DNA of 64,000 nt from DASZHJ01 sp035517495 (GTDB taxonomy: Bacteria; Pseudomonadota; Alphaproteobacteria; ATCC43930; CGMCC-115725): NCBI GenBank assembly GCA_035517495.1, contig DATIYT010000001.1, positions 62,001 through 126,000 on the forward strand, written 5' to 3'. The notes below the pieces were generated by a model. That model was not told the DNA's origin. It did not search any database and was given only the letters and a program-made list of their open reading frames with translations. A program made the position numbers and the translations under genes. Positions 1 to 9,390 of this stretch are shown piece by piece (the stretch's first letter is position 1; every line of letters starts with the position of its first letter).

Positions 1-401
1 ATGGCATCGACCTCATCGGTTCGCGTTCCGCTCGTGGCCAGGCATTCGCGTGCCGCGCGTTCCAGCAGCGTGACCGCGTGCTCAAGATAGAGTGCGTTCC
101 GATCGCGCCACGAGTGGGATTCGCTGTACCAGCCGATCGGAACGCAGGAGTAACGGCAGTCGATCCCGGCATTGTCGAACATCCCCAGCAGCCGCTCGAT
201 GGTCTCGCGCTCCATGTCGCTGAAGAGGAGACGGACCCGCTCGACAACATCCGATTGATCAAGCGCATGCGAGGGTACAGCGGTTGTGAGCCCGGCCAGC
301 CGGGGACGCACCGGCTGGAGCATGGTAGCGAAATTGGCGTCCGATTGCGGCCGGTCTCGACCGGAAGTGGGCGGCACTCTATAGATCAAGCTGTCGTCCA
401 C
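1..401 (-). CDS. Type III polyketide synthase, N-terminal part (cut by window edge)
   Basis: Translating the complement gives a chalcone/stilbene-synthase-type N-terminus with PRLAGLTTAVPSHALDQ followed by FDNAGIDCRYSC and SWRDRNALYLEHAV, as in bacterial type III polyketide synthases that condense malonyl-CoA on an acyl-CoA starter. The catalytic Cys-His-Asn triad lies beyond the edge, so activity cannot be judged. The start is uncertain. GTG at 401 has GGGGAG seven bases upstream, ATG at 419 would butt against the divergent hydrolase, and ATG at 323 gives the most family-like N-terminus. The family is clear; the product is not. Confidence 0.82.
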   Translation of the reverse strand, partial: MDDSLIYRVPPTSGRDRPQSDANFATMLQPVRPRLAGLTTAVPSHALDQSDVVERVRLLFSDMERETIERLLGMFDNAGIDCRYSCVPIGWYSESHSWRDRNALYLEHAVTLLERAARECLATSGTRTDEVDA

Positions 402-423
402 AGGCGAGCTCCCCATCATGGTC

Positions 424-1299
424 ATGCTGGAAGGGTTCACATCAGCGGTCGTCGCGACACGCGGCGGAATTGACATTCATGTCACGCGGGGCGGCTCCGG
501 GCCGCCGCTCTTGCTATTGCACGGCTATCCCGAGACGCATGTGATGTGGCACAAGATCGCACCCTCTTTGGCACCGCGATTTTCCGTGGTGATGCCGGAT
601 TTGCGAGGTTACGGCGATTCGGCAAAGCCGCGCGGTGACGACAGGCATGCCTTGTACTCCAAGCGCGCGATGGCGCAAGATCAGATTGACGTGATGGCAT
701 CGCTCGGCTTTTCCCATTTCCAAGCTGTCGGACACGATCGTGGAGCACGGGTACTGCACCGGCTCTGCCTTGATCATCGAGATGCAGTCGAACGCGCCGC
801 CATACTCGACATTGCACCGACAGCCGCCATGTATGCGCGCAGCAGCAAGGAATTTGCGACGGCCTATTATCACTGGTTCTTCCTGATCCAGCCCAGCGAT
901 TTGCCGGAACGGCTGATTGGCGCCGATCCCGACTATTGGATCGAGAAGCTGACTGGCGCCTTCAGTCGCAGCGCGAACGTGTTTGTGGCGGAGGCCCTCG
1001 CGGAATACCGCCGCTGCTTGCGTAACCCTGCGACGATCCACGCGACCTGCGAGGACTATCGGGCTGCCGCGAGCATCGACCTCGAGCACGATGCCGCGGA
1101 CGCGGCCGAGCGTGTTCGTTGTCCGCTGCTCATCCTCTGGGGTGCCAAGGGTGTGGTCGGGCGGATGTTCGATCCCCTGGCGCTGTGGCGCGAGAAGGCG
1201 CTCGACGTCCGCGGCAGAGCGCTTCCGTGCGGCCACTTCCTTCCCGAGGAGGCACCCGAGGAAACCTTGGCTGCCCTCAATGAATTTCTGATCGGATGA
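424..1299 (+). CDS. Alpha/beta hydrolase, fluoroacetate (haloacetate) dehalogenase-like
   Basis: This 291-residue alpha/beta hydrolase probably cleaves a carbon-halogen or ester bond through an aspartyl intermediate. Counting from ATG 424, the nucleophile is D105 in GHDRG, followed by R106 and R109, which bind the carboxylate in fluoroacetate dehalogenase. D129, the halide-pocket pair H150-W151 (in YYHWFFLIQ), Y212 and the catalytic H271 in CGHF also match that enzyme in order and spacing. An in-frame ATG at 418 is possible, but MLEGF from 424 fits relatives better. The stop overlaps the next start by four bases. The family is well supported. The substrate is inferred, because many relatives are epoxide hydrolases or esterases. 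Confidence 0.88.
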   Translation: MLEGFTSAVVATRGGIDIHVTRGGSGPPLLLLHGYPETHVMWHKIAPSLAPRFSVVMPDLRGYGDSAKPRGDDRHALYSKRAMAQDQIDVMASLGFSHFQAVGHDRGARVLHRLCLDHRDAVERAAILDIAPTAAMYARSSKEFATAYYHWFFLIQPSDLPERLIGADPDYWIEKLTGAFSRSANVFVAEALAEYRRCLRNPATIHATCEDYRAAASIDLEHDAADAAERVRCPLLILWGAKGVVGRMFDPLALWREKALDVRGRALPCGHFLPEEAPEETLAALNEFLIG

Positions 1300-1988
1300 A
1301 TCGAGGACCCCACTTGCGCCTCAGAGACCGCTTTCGGACGTATTTCTTCGCCGGCGTCTTGGTCACCGGGCCGATCGCGCTGACCGCGTATCTTGCGTGG
1401 CTCTTCGTGCACGGCGTCGACTCCCTCGTCGCCGCCATCGTTCCGGAACAATACAACCCCGAACACTATCTCCCCGTTAAAATTCCCGGCATTGGTTTGC
1501 TGGTGGTTGTCGTCGGATTGACCCTGATCGGCGCGCTCACCGCAAATGTGCTTGGCCGTTTCTTCCTGCGCTTGGGGGAGCGCATCCTCAACCGCATGCC
1601 GGTGATCCGCGGCCTTTACGGTGCGGTGAAGCAGATTTTCGAGACCGTGCTGGCGAAGCAATCGAGCACCTTTCGCGAGGTGGTGCTGGTCGAGTACCCG
1701 CGCCGGGACCTCTGGACCGTCGCGTTCGTGACGGCGCGCCCCGAAGGTGAAATCAAGGACCTCGCGCCGCCCGACAGTCTCGGCATCTATGTACCGACCA
1801 CGCCCAATCCGACCTCGGGATTCCTGCTCTTTGTCCCGAGAAAAGACGTGATCTCGCTCGCCATGACCGTGGAGGAAGGGATCAAGCTGGTGATTTCCGG
1901 CGGTATCGTGACGCCGCCGGACCGGCGTCCAGCGGTGCTCGAAAAACCCGCACAATCCCAAGGGAGTCTCGCACATGGATCGAATTGA
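1296..1988 (+). CDS. DUF502 family membrane protein
   Basis: The 230-residue protein has two N-terminal membrane segments (about residues 17-41 and 67-90). A conserved soluble part follows with NRMPVIRGLYGAVKQ, FREVVLVEYPR and YVPTTPNPTSGFLL, the signature of DUF502 proteins. The family has no established activity; the fold suggests an inner-membrane protein with a large cytoplasmic domain. ATGA overlap with the hydrolase and a 14-base overlap with the aldolase point to one transcript. DUF502 genes often lie close to recG in alphaproteobacteria, and recG is found about 4 kb further on here. Confidence 0.85.
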   Translation: MNRGPHLRLRDRFRTYFFAGVLVTGPIALTAYLAWLFVHGVDSLVAAIVPEQYNPEHYLPVKIPGIGLLVVVVGLTLIGALTANVLGRFFLRLGERILNRMPVIRGLYGAVKQIFETVLAKQSSTFREVVLVEYPRRDLWTVAFVTARPEGEIKDLAPPDSLGIYVPTTPNPTSGFLLFVPRKDVISLAMTVEEGIKLVISGGIVTPPDRRPAVLEKPAQSQGSLAHGSN

Positions 1989-3012
1989 TCTTCGCTCTGA
2001 CACCGTCACTCTGCCGTCGCCGGAAATGCGGCGGGCCATGGCGGAGGCGGCCGTGGGCGATGACCAGTACGGCGAAGATCCCTCGGTCAATCGCTTGCAA
2101 GAGCGCGTGGCCGACCTCCTGGGAAAGGAAGCGGCGCTGTTCGTTCCGAGCGGTACGATGGCAAACCAGATCGCGCTCAAGGTTCTGACGCGCCCCGGCG
2201 ACGAGGTGATCGTCGGCGACGAAGCGCATATCGTCTGGCACGAATCAGGCGCTGCGGCGGCCAATGCCGGCGTCCAGTTCACAGTGGTCGGGAAAGGAGG
2301 CCTGTTCAGCACCGCCGATCTGCGCGCGGCCTACAAGCCGGCGGGCCACATCGTGTTTCCGCCGACCACCATGGTTGCGATCGAGAACACGCACAACCGC
2401 GGCGGCGGCGTGGTCTTTCCACAGCCGGAGGTGCGCGCGATCTGCGCCGCCGCGCGCGAGCTGAAACTGGCTGCATATCTGGATGGTGCCCGGCTCTTCA
2501 ATACCGCCGCGGCCACCGGAACCAAGCTTGCCGAGCTTGCAGCACCCGTCGACCTTGTTTCAGTCGCGCTCTCGAAGGGGTTGGGGTGTCCGATCGGCAG
2601 CGTGATCGCGGGGACGCGAGAGGCAATGACGCGGGCAAAACGCGCGCGCCGCATGTTCGGCGGGGCGCTGCGGCAAGCCGGCATTGTGGCTGCTGCGGGT
2701 CTGTTCGCGCTCGATCACAACCTCGCGCGCCTGACGGAAGATCACGCCAACGCGAGGCTGATCGCCGAGCGCATCGCGGGAGTTCGCGGTGTCCAGCTGG
2801 ACTTGGCGACGGTGCAGACCAACATCGTGATCTTCCGGCTGGCCGAGGGCGCACCTGATGCCGCAACCGTGGTTGCGCGCGCCGCCGAGCAAGGCGTGCT
2901 GGTGGGTGCGTTTGCAGCGCGCACGGTGCGGGCGACCACCCATCTCAACGTGACGCGCGCGCAATGCGAGCGCGCGGCTGAGGTGCTGGCCCGAGTGGTC
3001 GAGCGGCGCTAG
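1975..3012 (+). CDS. ltaE: Low-specificity L-threonine aldolase
   Basis: This 345-residue PLP enzyme of fold type I interconverts threonine or allo-threonine with glycine and acetaldehyde. The start MDRIDLRSDTVTLPS is diagnostic. H85 lies in GDEAHI, IENTHNRGG holds the substrate loop, D170 in LDGAR contacts the PLP nitrogen, and K201 in ALSKGLG is the Schiff-base lysine. AAGGGAG sits a good distance before ATG 1975, inside the end of the DUF502 gene. Length matches the family, and the identification is firm. Whether it truly works with the neighbouring acyl-CoA genes is not visible. Confidence 0.92.
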   Translation: MDRIDLRSDTVTLPSPEMRRAMAEAAVGDDQYGEDPSVNRLQERVADLLGKEAALFVPSGTMANQIALKVLTRPGDEVIVGDEAHIVWHESGAAAANAGVQFTVVGKGGLFSTADLRAAYKPAGHIVFPPTTMVAIENTHNRGGGVVFPQPEVRAICAAARELKLAAYLDGARLFNTAAATGTKLAELAAPVDLVSVALSKGLGCPIGSVIAGTREAMTRAKRARRMFGGALRQAGIVAAAGLFALDHNLARLTEDHANARLIAERIAGVRGVQLDLATVQTNIVIFRLAEGAPDAATVVARAAEQGVLVGAFAARTVRATTHLNVTRAQCERAAEVLARVVERR

Positions 3013-3048
3013 CGTCGGAACAATTTTGCATTCCGAGAAGCCTTGGCC

Positions 3049-4563
3049 ATGAAAGCGGCGTGCAATTTGGGAGATATCCTCGACGCGCCGAGCGTGGGCG
3101 ATCGGCTGGCGCTGATCGATTGCCGTGATTGGGCAAAACCTGAGAGCCTCACCTATGGGAAAATCGATGCCTTGGCCAATGCGTGCGCGCGCGGGCTTGC
3201 GAAGCGTGGCCTCAGGCGGGGCAGCACCGTCGGCATCCTTTCCGGCAATCGCGCGGAATACTTGGTCGCCTATTTAGGTATCATGCGCGCGGGACTGGTT
3301 GCCGTGCCCGTGAACTTCCGGTTTCCCTCGGACACCATCCATTACATCTTGCGCGATGCGAGGATCGAGTTTGTCTTCTTTGACGCCCCGTCTCGCGCGG
3401 TGCTGCCGACGACGATTCCCGGGGTCGATTTTGACGATCCGGGTCCAGGCGGTTTCGAGGCGCTCTTGGATCGAGGACCGTTCGAGGTCGTCCGTCCCGA
3501 GACGGGCGAGACCGCCATGATCCTCTATACCTCGGGCTCGTCGGGCCGACCAAAGGGCGTGCTTCTTTCCCATGAAGGCCAGCTCTGGGCCGTCGGCCAC
3601 AGAGTGCGCGCGGGGTCATTCGGCCACGAGCGGTTGCTGATAGCGGCGCCGCTATTCCACATGAATGGTCTGGGTACCGCGAAGTTTGCATTCGCCGCGG
3701 GCGCATCGGTGGTGCTGCTGCCGCGCTTCGAGGCGCGCCGATATATCGAGGCCGCGCGCCGTTTCCAATGCACGTGGCTCACCGGCGTACCCACCATGTA
3801 CGCTCTCATCATGAAGGAGCGCGGCGCGCTCGAGGACGCGGATTTCTCGTTCGTCAAATATGTGCGCATGGGCTCGGCGCCGGCGACGCAAGGGTTGATC
3901 GATGCGGTGAAGTCCAGCTTCCCGCGGGCGAGGATATCGCTCTCCTACGGGACAACCGAGTCCGGTCCGGTCGCATTCGGACCCCATCCGCAAGGCCATC
4001 CGAAGCCCGACCAGGCGCTGGGCTGGCCCGCAAGGGGCGTGGAGGTGCGCTTTGCGACCGAGGCGATGGAAGCGGCTCGCGAGGGCGTGCTGCAGATCCG
4101 CACGCCCGCAATGATGACGGGCTACCTGAACCTGCCCGAGAAGACCCGCGAAGTGCTGTCGCCGGACGGGTGGTATATGACGGGCGACGTGTTCAGGCGT
4201 TCCGCGGACGGGTGCTACAGCTTCGTCGGGCGAGCCGACGACATGATCAATTGCGGCGGCGAGAACATCTACCCGGCCGAGGTCGAGGCCTTGCTGACGG
4301 CGCATCCGGCAATCGCCGACGCATCGGTCGTCGGGATTGCCGACGAAATCAAGGGCGAGAAGCCCGTGGCTTTTGTCGTGCTGAAGCCGGGTGCCCACGT
4401 GACGGAAGACGAGGTCAAGCGCTATGTGCTCGACCACGCGCCGGCGTTTCAGCACCCTCGGCGCGTCAAATTCATGGCGGAGCTGCCCTTGGCCGGCACC
4501 AACAAGGTCGATCGCAATGCGCTGCGCCGATTGGCCGAACGGGAGTGGTCGAGCGTATCGTGA
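3049..4563 (+). CDS. AMP-dependent acyl-CoA ligase (ANL superfamily)
   Basis: The 504-residue adenylating enzyme activates a carboxylate as acyl-AMP and transfers it to CoA. The P-loop ILYTSGSSGRPKG, the A5-type SLSYGTTESGP, GWYMTGD and the hinge GRADDMINCGGENIYP appear in the usual order, and the A10 lysine is in AGTNKVDRNALR. ATG 3049, with GAGAAG eight bases upstream, is preferred over TTG 3043. It is followed after 34 bases by an oxidoreductase and then a thioesterase, so a small acyl-CoA pathway is likely. The acid it uses cannot be read from the sequence. Confidence 0.87.
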   Translation: MKAACNLGDILDAPSVGDRLALIDCRDWAKPESLTYGKIDALANACARGLAKRGLRRGSTVGILSGNRAEYLVAYLGIMRAGLVAVPVNFRFPSDTIHYILRDARIEFVFFDAPSRAVLPTTIPGVDFDDPGPGGFEALLDRGPFEVVRPETGETAMILYTSGSSGRPKGVLLSHEGQLWAVGHRVRAGSFGHERLLIAAPLFHMNGLGTAKFAFAAGASVVLLPRFEARRYIEAARRFQCTWLTGVPTMYALIMKERGALEDADFSFVKYVRMGSAPATQGLIDAVKSSFPRARISLSYGTTESGPVAFGPHPQGHPKPDQALGWPARGVEVRFATEAMEAAREGVLQIRTPAMMTGYLNLPEKTREVLSPDGWYMTGDVFRRSADGCYSFVGRADDMINCGGENIYPAEVEALLTAHPAIADASVVGIADEIKGEKPVAFVVLKPGAHVTEDEVKRYVLDHAPAFQHPRRVKFMAELPLAGTNKVDRNALRRLAEREWSSVS

Positions 4564-4597
4564 CGAAGACGCCATCCGTTTTTGAGGAGATGCATCC

Positions 4598-5608
4598 ATG
4601 AGGGCTGCAGTCATCTACGAGCACGGCGGTCCGGGTTCAATCCGGTACGAACAGAGCTTTCCCGACCCGAAGCCGGGTCCCGAGGACGTCGTCGTGCGTG
4701 TGGGCGCCACATCGCTCAACTACCACGACATCTTCACGCGCCGAGGAATGCCGGGGATCAAGGTGCCGATGCCCTGCATCATGGGGATCGATTTCGCGGG
4801 CGAGGTCGTGGAGCTGGGGACCGGCATCAAGGATTGGAAGGTCGGCGATCGGGTGCTGATCGATCCGGTCGACAGGGTGGGGCCCGGCGGCCTGATCGGG
4901 GAGATGTGGCACGGCGGCCTGGCGGAGTATGCGCGGGTGCCCGCGCATCATTTGGTTCGTCTGCCGGCGAGTGTGAGCTACGAGGATGCCGCTTGCCTTC
5001 CGGTCGCCTACGGCACGGCGCTGCGCATGATGCACACCATCGGCAAGATCAAGGCCGGCGACAAGGTTCTGATCCTCGGGGCATCAGGAGGGGTCGGCAC
5101 GTGCTGTGTGCAGCTCGCCAAGAATAGGGGGTGCGAGGTGATCGCGTGCGCGAGCTCGCCGGAGAAGCTGGATCGCCTCAAAAAGCTGGGCGCGGATGTG
5201 CTGGTCGACTACACCCGCCAGGACTATGTGAAGCTCATCTATGAAAAGTATGGCAAGCCGCAACGGCGCAAGTTCACCGGCGGCGTTGACGTGGTGGTGA
5301 ACTACACCGGCGGAGAGACCTGGGTCCCGAGCCTCAAAGTGCTGCACCGGCAAGGCAAGGTGCTCACCTGCGGTGCCACTGCGGGCTTCGACCCGAAGGA
5401 AGACCTGCGCTTCATCTGGACTTACGAGTTGCAGATCCTCGGCTCCAATGGCTGGATGCGCGATGATCTCGCCGAGCTTTTGAAGCTGGTTGCGGAACGC
5501 AAGATCATTCCGGCGATCGACAAGGAGCTGCCGCTTGAAGAAACTAACGAAGCTTTTGCCATGCTCGAGGAGCGTCGGGTCTTCGGGAAAGTGCTGGTGA
5601 AGCCGTGA
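4598..5608 (+). CDS. Zinc-free MDR oxidoreductase (quinone oxidoreductase-like)
   Basis: This 336-residue medium-chain reductase has a GroES-like N-terminal half and a Rossmann half with GASGGVGTCCVQLAK. The Cys and His-Glu ligands of zinc alcohol dehydrogenases are missing (SLNYHDIFTRRG and IMGIDFAGE occupy those places), so it should be a zinc-independent NADPH-dependent reductase of the quinone or enoyl reductase type. GAGGAG lies ten bases before the ATG. The last codon overlaps the GTG of the thioesterase. Together with the ligase upstream it fits a short acyl-CoA conversion operon. The substrate is unknown. Confidence 0.87.
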   Translation: MRAAVIYEHGGPGSIRYEQSFPDPKPGPEDVVVRVGATSLNYHDIFTRRGMPGIKVPMPCIMGIDFAGEVVELGTGIKDWKVGDRVLIDPVDRVGPGGLIGEMWHGGLAEYARVPAHHLVRLPASVSYEDAACLPVAYGTALRMMHTIGKIKAGDKVLILGASGGVGTCCVQLAKNRGCEVIACASSPEKLDRLKKLGADVLVDYTRQDYVKLIYEKYGKPQRRKFTGGVDVVVNYTGGETWVPSLKVLHRQGKVLTCGATAGFDPKEDLRFIWTYELQILGSNGWMRDDLAELLKLVAERKIIPAIDKELPLEETNEAFAMLEERRVFGKVLVKP

Positions 5609-6036
5609 CCGATCCAGTCGAACGGAACCTTTCGAGTGCCGAAGTGCAGGCGATATTCGACCGTTCGCCATTCATCGGCTGGCTTGGTTTGAAAGTCCTC
5701 TCCCTCGATCACGAGCGCCAAGAGATCACGGTCAAGATGGCGATGCGGCCGGAGTTGGAGCGGCGTCCCGGGACGCGGCAATTTCACGGCGGGCCGATAG
5801 CGGCGCTGATCGACATCGCCGGCGACTTTGCCATCGGCATGTTGGCGGGCGGCGGTGTTCCGACCGTCAATCTCAGGACCGACTACCTGCGCCCCGCCAT
5901 CGGCGAGTCTCTGACCGCGGTCGCGCGGGTTCGGCGCAAAGGCAAGACGACGACCGTCGTGGACATCGATGTTCTCGACGATGGGAACAGGGTCGTCGCT
6001 TTGGGGCGCGGAACTTATTCGAGCGTCGCCGGCTGA
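5605..6036 (+). CDS. PaaI-type hotdog thioesterase
   Basis: The 143-residue single hotdog-domain protein has RQFHGGPIAALIDIAGDFAIG, matching the HGG..aaliD helix motif of PaaI/YdiI-type acyl-CoA thioesterases, and PTVNLRTDYLRPA for the following strand. It begins with GTG overlapping the preceding TGA, so translation is coupled. It would hydrolyse a small or aromatic acyl-CoA, closing the ligase-reductase-thioesterase set. It converges on recG with a gap of 17 bases and no evident hairpin. Confidence 0.85.
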   Translation: MTDPVERNLSSAEVQAIFDRSPFIGWLGLKVLSLDHERQEITVKMAMRPELERRPGTRQFHGGPIAALIDIAGDFAIGMLAGGGVPTVNLRTDYLRPAIGESLTAVARVRRKGKTTTVVDIDVLDDGNRVVALGRGTYSSVAG

Positions 6037-6053
6037 CTATGGCGCCGGAGCGC

Positions 6054-8135
6054 TCACCCCGACCTTAGATACCGCGCAGCGGCGTCGCGCTCAAACAAAT
6101 AGAGCAGCACGCGCAGCGCCCGACCGCGCTCGCCCGTGAGTTCGGCGTCGCGGTGCAAAACCAGCCGCGCATCGTCGCGGGCGATCGCCAGCAGATCGGC
6201 GTGCACGGCGAGATCGGCAAGCTTGAATTCGGGCAAGCCGCTCTGGCGGGTTCCCAGCACTTCGCCCGCACCTCTGAGCCGCAGGTCCTCCTCCGCGATG
6301 CGGAAGCCATCCTCGGTCTCGCGCAGGATTGCCAGGCGTTGCTTCGCCGTTTCGCCGAGCGGTTGCGCGTAAACCAACAAGCAGGCTGAAGGCTTGTCGC
6401 CGCGGCCGATCCGCCCCCTCAACTGGTGTAGCTGCGCGAGGCCGAAGCGCTCGGCATGCTCGATCACCATTACCGTTGCTTCGGGCACGTCGACCCCGAC
6501 CTCGATCACCGTGGTCGCCACGAGCAGCGCGATCTCGCCCTCGCCAAATTGCGCCATCACCCGGTCCTTTTCGGCGCCTTTCATGCGACCGTGCACGAGA
6601 CCGACGCGCGGACCAAAGCGTTCGCGCAAATAGTCGCAGCGTTCCGTAGCCGCGGCGAGATCGGTTTGCTCGGAATCCTCGACCAGTGGACAGACCCAAT
6701 AGACCCGCGCGCCGCCAGCAAGCGCCCGGTCGATCGCCGCCACCACCTCGTCGAGGCGCTCGAGCGGCAGCGCCCGCGTGGTCACGGGCTTGCGTCCCGC
6801 GGGCTTTTCGGTGAGCCGCGAATGCTCCATGTCGCCATAGGCCGCGAGCATGAGCGTGCGCGGTATCGGGGTTGCGGTCATCGCCAGGATGTCGACGCCC
6901 TTGCCCTTGGCGGAAAGTGCGGCGCGCTGCTCGACGCCGAAGCGGTGCTGCTCGTCAATCACGGCAAGGCCGAGATCCCGAAACACCACCTCGGGTTCGA
7001 TCAGTGCATGGGTTCCCACCATGATCTTCACGCTGCCCTCGGCAAGACCCGCGAGCAACGCTGTCCGTGCGCGGCCTTTTTCCCGGCCCGTAAGCAGCGC
7101 GACTTCGACCCCGGCGGGCGCCGCGAGTGCTGCGAGTGTCGCATGATGCTGGCGCGCTAAAATTTCCGTCGGCGCCATCAGAACCGCCTGCGTGCCCGCT
7201 TCGACCGCATCGAGCATCGCCATCAGCGCGACCACCGTCTTTCCGCTCCCGACATCGCCCTGGAGCAGACGCAACATGCGCTGCGGCGCCATCATGTCGC
7301 CGGCGATCTCGGCCAAGGCTTGCCGCTGGGAATGGGTGAGCTGATAGGGAAGCGCCGCAGTCGCCTTCTCGCGCAGCAGGCCGGGCGCACGGAGCGAGCG
7401 ACCCGGCAGACGCCGCGTGTGTGCGCGCAACAACGCGACCGCGAGCTGATTGGCCAGCAGCTCGTCATAGGCAAGCCTTTGACGCGCCACATTGTCCGGC
7501 AACAGATCGGCCTCGGTTTTCGGTGCATGCAGAGCCCGGACCGCATCGTTCCAGGAGGGCCACTGGCGCTGCGCCCTCAAAGTGGGCTCGCACCATTCCA
7601 TCAGGGACGGCACACGACCAAGCGCGGCCGTAATGGCCCGCTGCAGGGTGCGCAGCGGCAGTCCTTCCGTCAGCGGGTAGATCGGCTCGACCTCCGGCAG
7701 GCTTTTCGCGGCCTCGAGATCGACGACGTGATCGGGGTGGGTGATTTGAATTTCGTTGTTGAAGTGCTCGATCTTGCCGCTGACCACGCGGGTGGCGCCG
7801 ACCGGGAGCAGGCGTTCAAGGTAGTCGCCCTTGACGTGAAAATAGACCAGGTGAAGGTACCCGGTCTCATCGCGGCAACGCACGCGATAGGGGGCGCGCG
7901 GATTGTACGGGCGGATGTGGGCGTCCACGACGACCGTCAGCGTCGCAACAGCGCCCGCCGGCGCTTCGGCGATCTTCGGACGGAAGCGCCGGTCGATCAC
8001 GCCCGAGGGTCTGTGCCAAAGCAGGTCCGCCACATGGGGACCCGCCAGTCGCTCGATGAGCTTGCCGAAGCGCGGGCCGACGCCGGGCAAGCTGGTGACC
8101 GAGGCAAAGAGCGGAAATAGAACCTGCGGGCGCAC
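6054..8135 (-). CDS. recG: ATP-dependent DNA helicase RecG
   Basis: RecG remodels stalled replication forks and branched recombination intermediates. The 693-residue product has the wedge/OB domain at the N-terminus, a Walker A GDVGSGKT (lysine near residue 299), the DEQHRFGVEQR box, TATPIPRTLM, and the C-terminal motif LHQLRGRIGRGD. The frame is open far upstream, but family-like sequence begins at GTG 8135 (RPQVLFPLFASVTSLPG), giving the normal length of about 690-700. An ATG near 8201 would add 22 residues without family support. The gene is divergent from the alcohol dehydrogenase. Confidence 0.95.
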   Translation of the reverse strand: MRPQVLFPLFASVTSLPGVGPRFGKLIERLAGPHVADLLWHRPSGVIDRRFRPKIAEAPAGAVATLTVVVDAHIRPYNPRAPYRVRCRDETGYLHLVYFHVKGDYLERLLPVGATRVVSGKIEHFNNEIQITHPDHVVDLEAAKSLPEVEPIYPLTEGLPLRTLQRAITAALGRVPSLMEWCEPTLRAQRQWPSWNDAVRALHAPKTEADLLPDNVARQRLAYDELLANQLAVALLRAHTRRLPGRSLRAPGLLREKATAALPYQLTHSQRQALAEIAGDMMAPQRMLRLLQGDVGSGKTVVALMAMLDAVEAGTQAVLMAPTEILARQHHATLAALAAPAGVEVALLTGREKGRARTALLAGLAEGSVKIMVGTHALIEPEVVFRDLGLAVIDEQHRFGVEQRAALSAKGKGVDILAMTATPIPRTLMLAAYGDMEHSRLTEKPAGRKPVTTRALPLERLDEVVAAIDRALAGGARVYWVCPLVEDSEQTDLAAATERCDYLRERFGPRVGLVHGRMKGAEKDRVMAQFGEGEIALLVATTVIEVGVDVPEATVMVIEHAERFGLAQLHQLRGRIGRGDKPSACLLVYAQPLGETAKQRLAILRETEDGFRIAEEDLRLRGAGEVLGTRQSGLPEFKLADLAVHADLLAIARDDARLVLHRDAELTGERGRALRVLLYLFERDAAARYLRSG

Positions 8136-8203
8136 GAAATGGTCTCGCCAGTGAGAAAACCTGGTCTCTATAGCATGCAGCGCAACCGGCGATGACGCCA
8201 TGC

Positions 8204-8231
8204 TGTCTTTCGCGACGGGGGACCTTATACT
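8204..8231 (+). promoter_or_regulatory. Possible sigma-70-type promoter before the zinc alcohol dehydrogenase
   Basis: TATACT at 8226-8231 is a good -10 element. A weak -35, TGTCTT, lies at 8204-8209 with a 16-base spacer. It points to the gene starting at 8263 and sits in the short divergent gap with recG. This rests on reading alone, because the -35 matches poorly. Confidence 0.3.
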
Positions 8232-8262
8232 GCGGCCACCAAAGATTTGCGGAGAAGTAGCC

Positions 8263-9390
8263 ATGGCTTCGTCGATGACAGGCAGGCGCAGCAACGAATT
8301 TCCAGTGCCGCGCACCATGAAGGCGTGGGTGCTGGGCGGCCCCGAGGAGCTGAGCATGGTGGAAAAGCCGGTCCCGGAGCCGGGTCCGGCCGAGGTGTTG
8401 CTGCGGATCGATGCGATCGCGGTCTGCGCCACCGACATTGAAATTATCAAGCACGGGCTGCCTGCGATGATCGATGGCGGCTCGCCGTTCAACCGGAATT
8501 TCACGCCGGGCCACGAATACATGGGCACGGTGGTTCGCCTCGGGCCGTCCGTCGACGAGTTCCAGATCGGCGACCGAGTGGCGGTCGAGGTTCATGCGGG
8601 ATGCGGACGCTGCCAGCGCTGCCGCGAGGGAATGTACACCTCTTGCCTCAATTACGGATTACGGCAGAAGGGACACCGCGCGAACGGCTTCAGCACCGAT
8701 GGCGGCTTTGCCCAATACGCCGTCAACCACGTCAACACCATGATTCATATCCCCGACGAGATGACCGACGAGGAGGCGACACTGATCGTCACCGCCGGCA
8801 CCGCCATGTACGGGCTCGATGTCATGGGCGGCATCATCGCGGGCGAAGGGGTGGTCGTGATCGGGCCGGGACCGATCGGGCTCATGGGCGTCGGTGTCGC
8901 CAAGGCGCTGGGAGGCTCGCCGGTGATCCTCACGGGAACGCGCGACCGGCGGCTCGCCATGGGCAAGCGGCTGGGCGCCGACGAGGTGGTGAACGTCACA
9001 ACGGAACCGGCGGCCGAGGCGGTTCAGCGCATCACCGGCGGCAAGGGCGTCCAATACGTGCTCGAGTGCTCGGGCGCTCCCAACGCGCTGAACGAGGCGG
9101 CGCAGATGGTGAATCGTGGCGGGCGCATCTGCCTTGCGGCCTTTCCGGCCGATCCGGTTCCGGTCGATCTCGCCTACCTCGTGCGCAACAACATCTATGT
9201 GTTCGGCATTCGCGGCGAGGGGCGCAGCGCCACGCACCGCGCGGCGGCGCTGATGGCGCAGCGACGCTTCGATGCCAAGATGATTCACACCCACACCTTT
9301 CCGCTCGACGCCGTGCCGACCGCGATCAAATACGCGCGTGAACGGATCGAGGACGCGATCAAGGTGGTCGTGAAAATGCGGCAAGATTGA
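8263..9390 (+). CDS. Zinc-dependent alcohol/polyol dehydrogenase (MDR)
   Basis: The 375-residue medium-chain dehydrogenase keeps the catalytic zinc set C55, H84 and E85 (GHEYMG) and all four structural zinc cysteines, C114, C117, C120 and C128 (GCGRCQRC...SC). The Rossmann motif is IGPGPIGLMGVG. It should oxidise a secondary alcohol or polyol with NAD(P), in the style of threonine, sorbitol or erythritol dehydrogenases. ATG 8263 is preceded by GGAGAAG, and an in-frame ATG at 8200 would add 21 unlikely residues. The stop overlaps the TTG of the symporter downstream, so substrate uptake and oxidation may be linked. Exact substrate unknown. Confidence 0.88.
   Translation: MASSMTGRRSNEFPVPRTMKAWVLGGPEELSMVEKPVPEPGPAEVLLRIDAIAVCATDIEIIKHGLPAMIDGGSPFNRNFTPGHEYMGTVVRLGPSVDEFQIGDRVAVEVHAGCGRCQRCREGMYTSCLNYGLRQKGHRANGFSTDGGFAQYAVNHVNTMIHIPDEMTDEEATLIVTAGTAMYGLDVMGGIIAGEGVVVIGPGPIGLMGVGVAKALGGSPVILTGTRDRRLAMGKRLGADEVVNVTTEPAAEAVQRITGGKGVQYVLECSGAPNALNEAAQMVNRGGRICLAAFPADPVPVDLAYLVRNNIYVFGIRGEGRSATHRAAALMAQRRFDAKMIHTHTFPLDAVPTAIKYARERIEDAIKVVVKMRQD

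Noticed and set aside
1056..2312. Long leftward open frame of 418 codons
   Set aside because: It lies opposite the hydrolase, DUF502 and threonine aldolase genes, and its product has shadow-like composition with no recognisable domain.
8136..8528. N-terminal extension of RecG
   Set aside because: No family similarity, and it overlaps the divergent dehydrogenase start; GTG 8135 gives the normal length.
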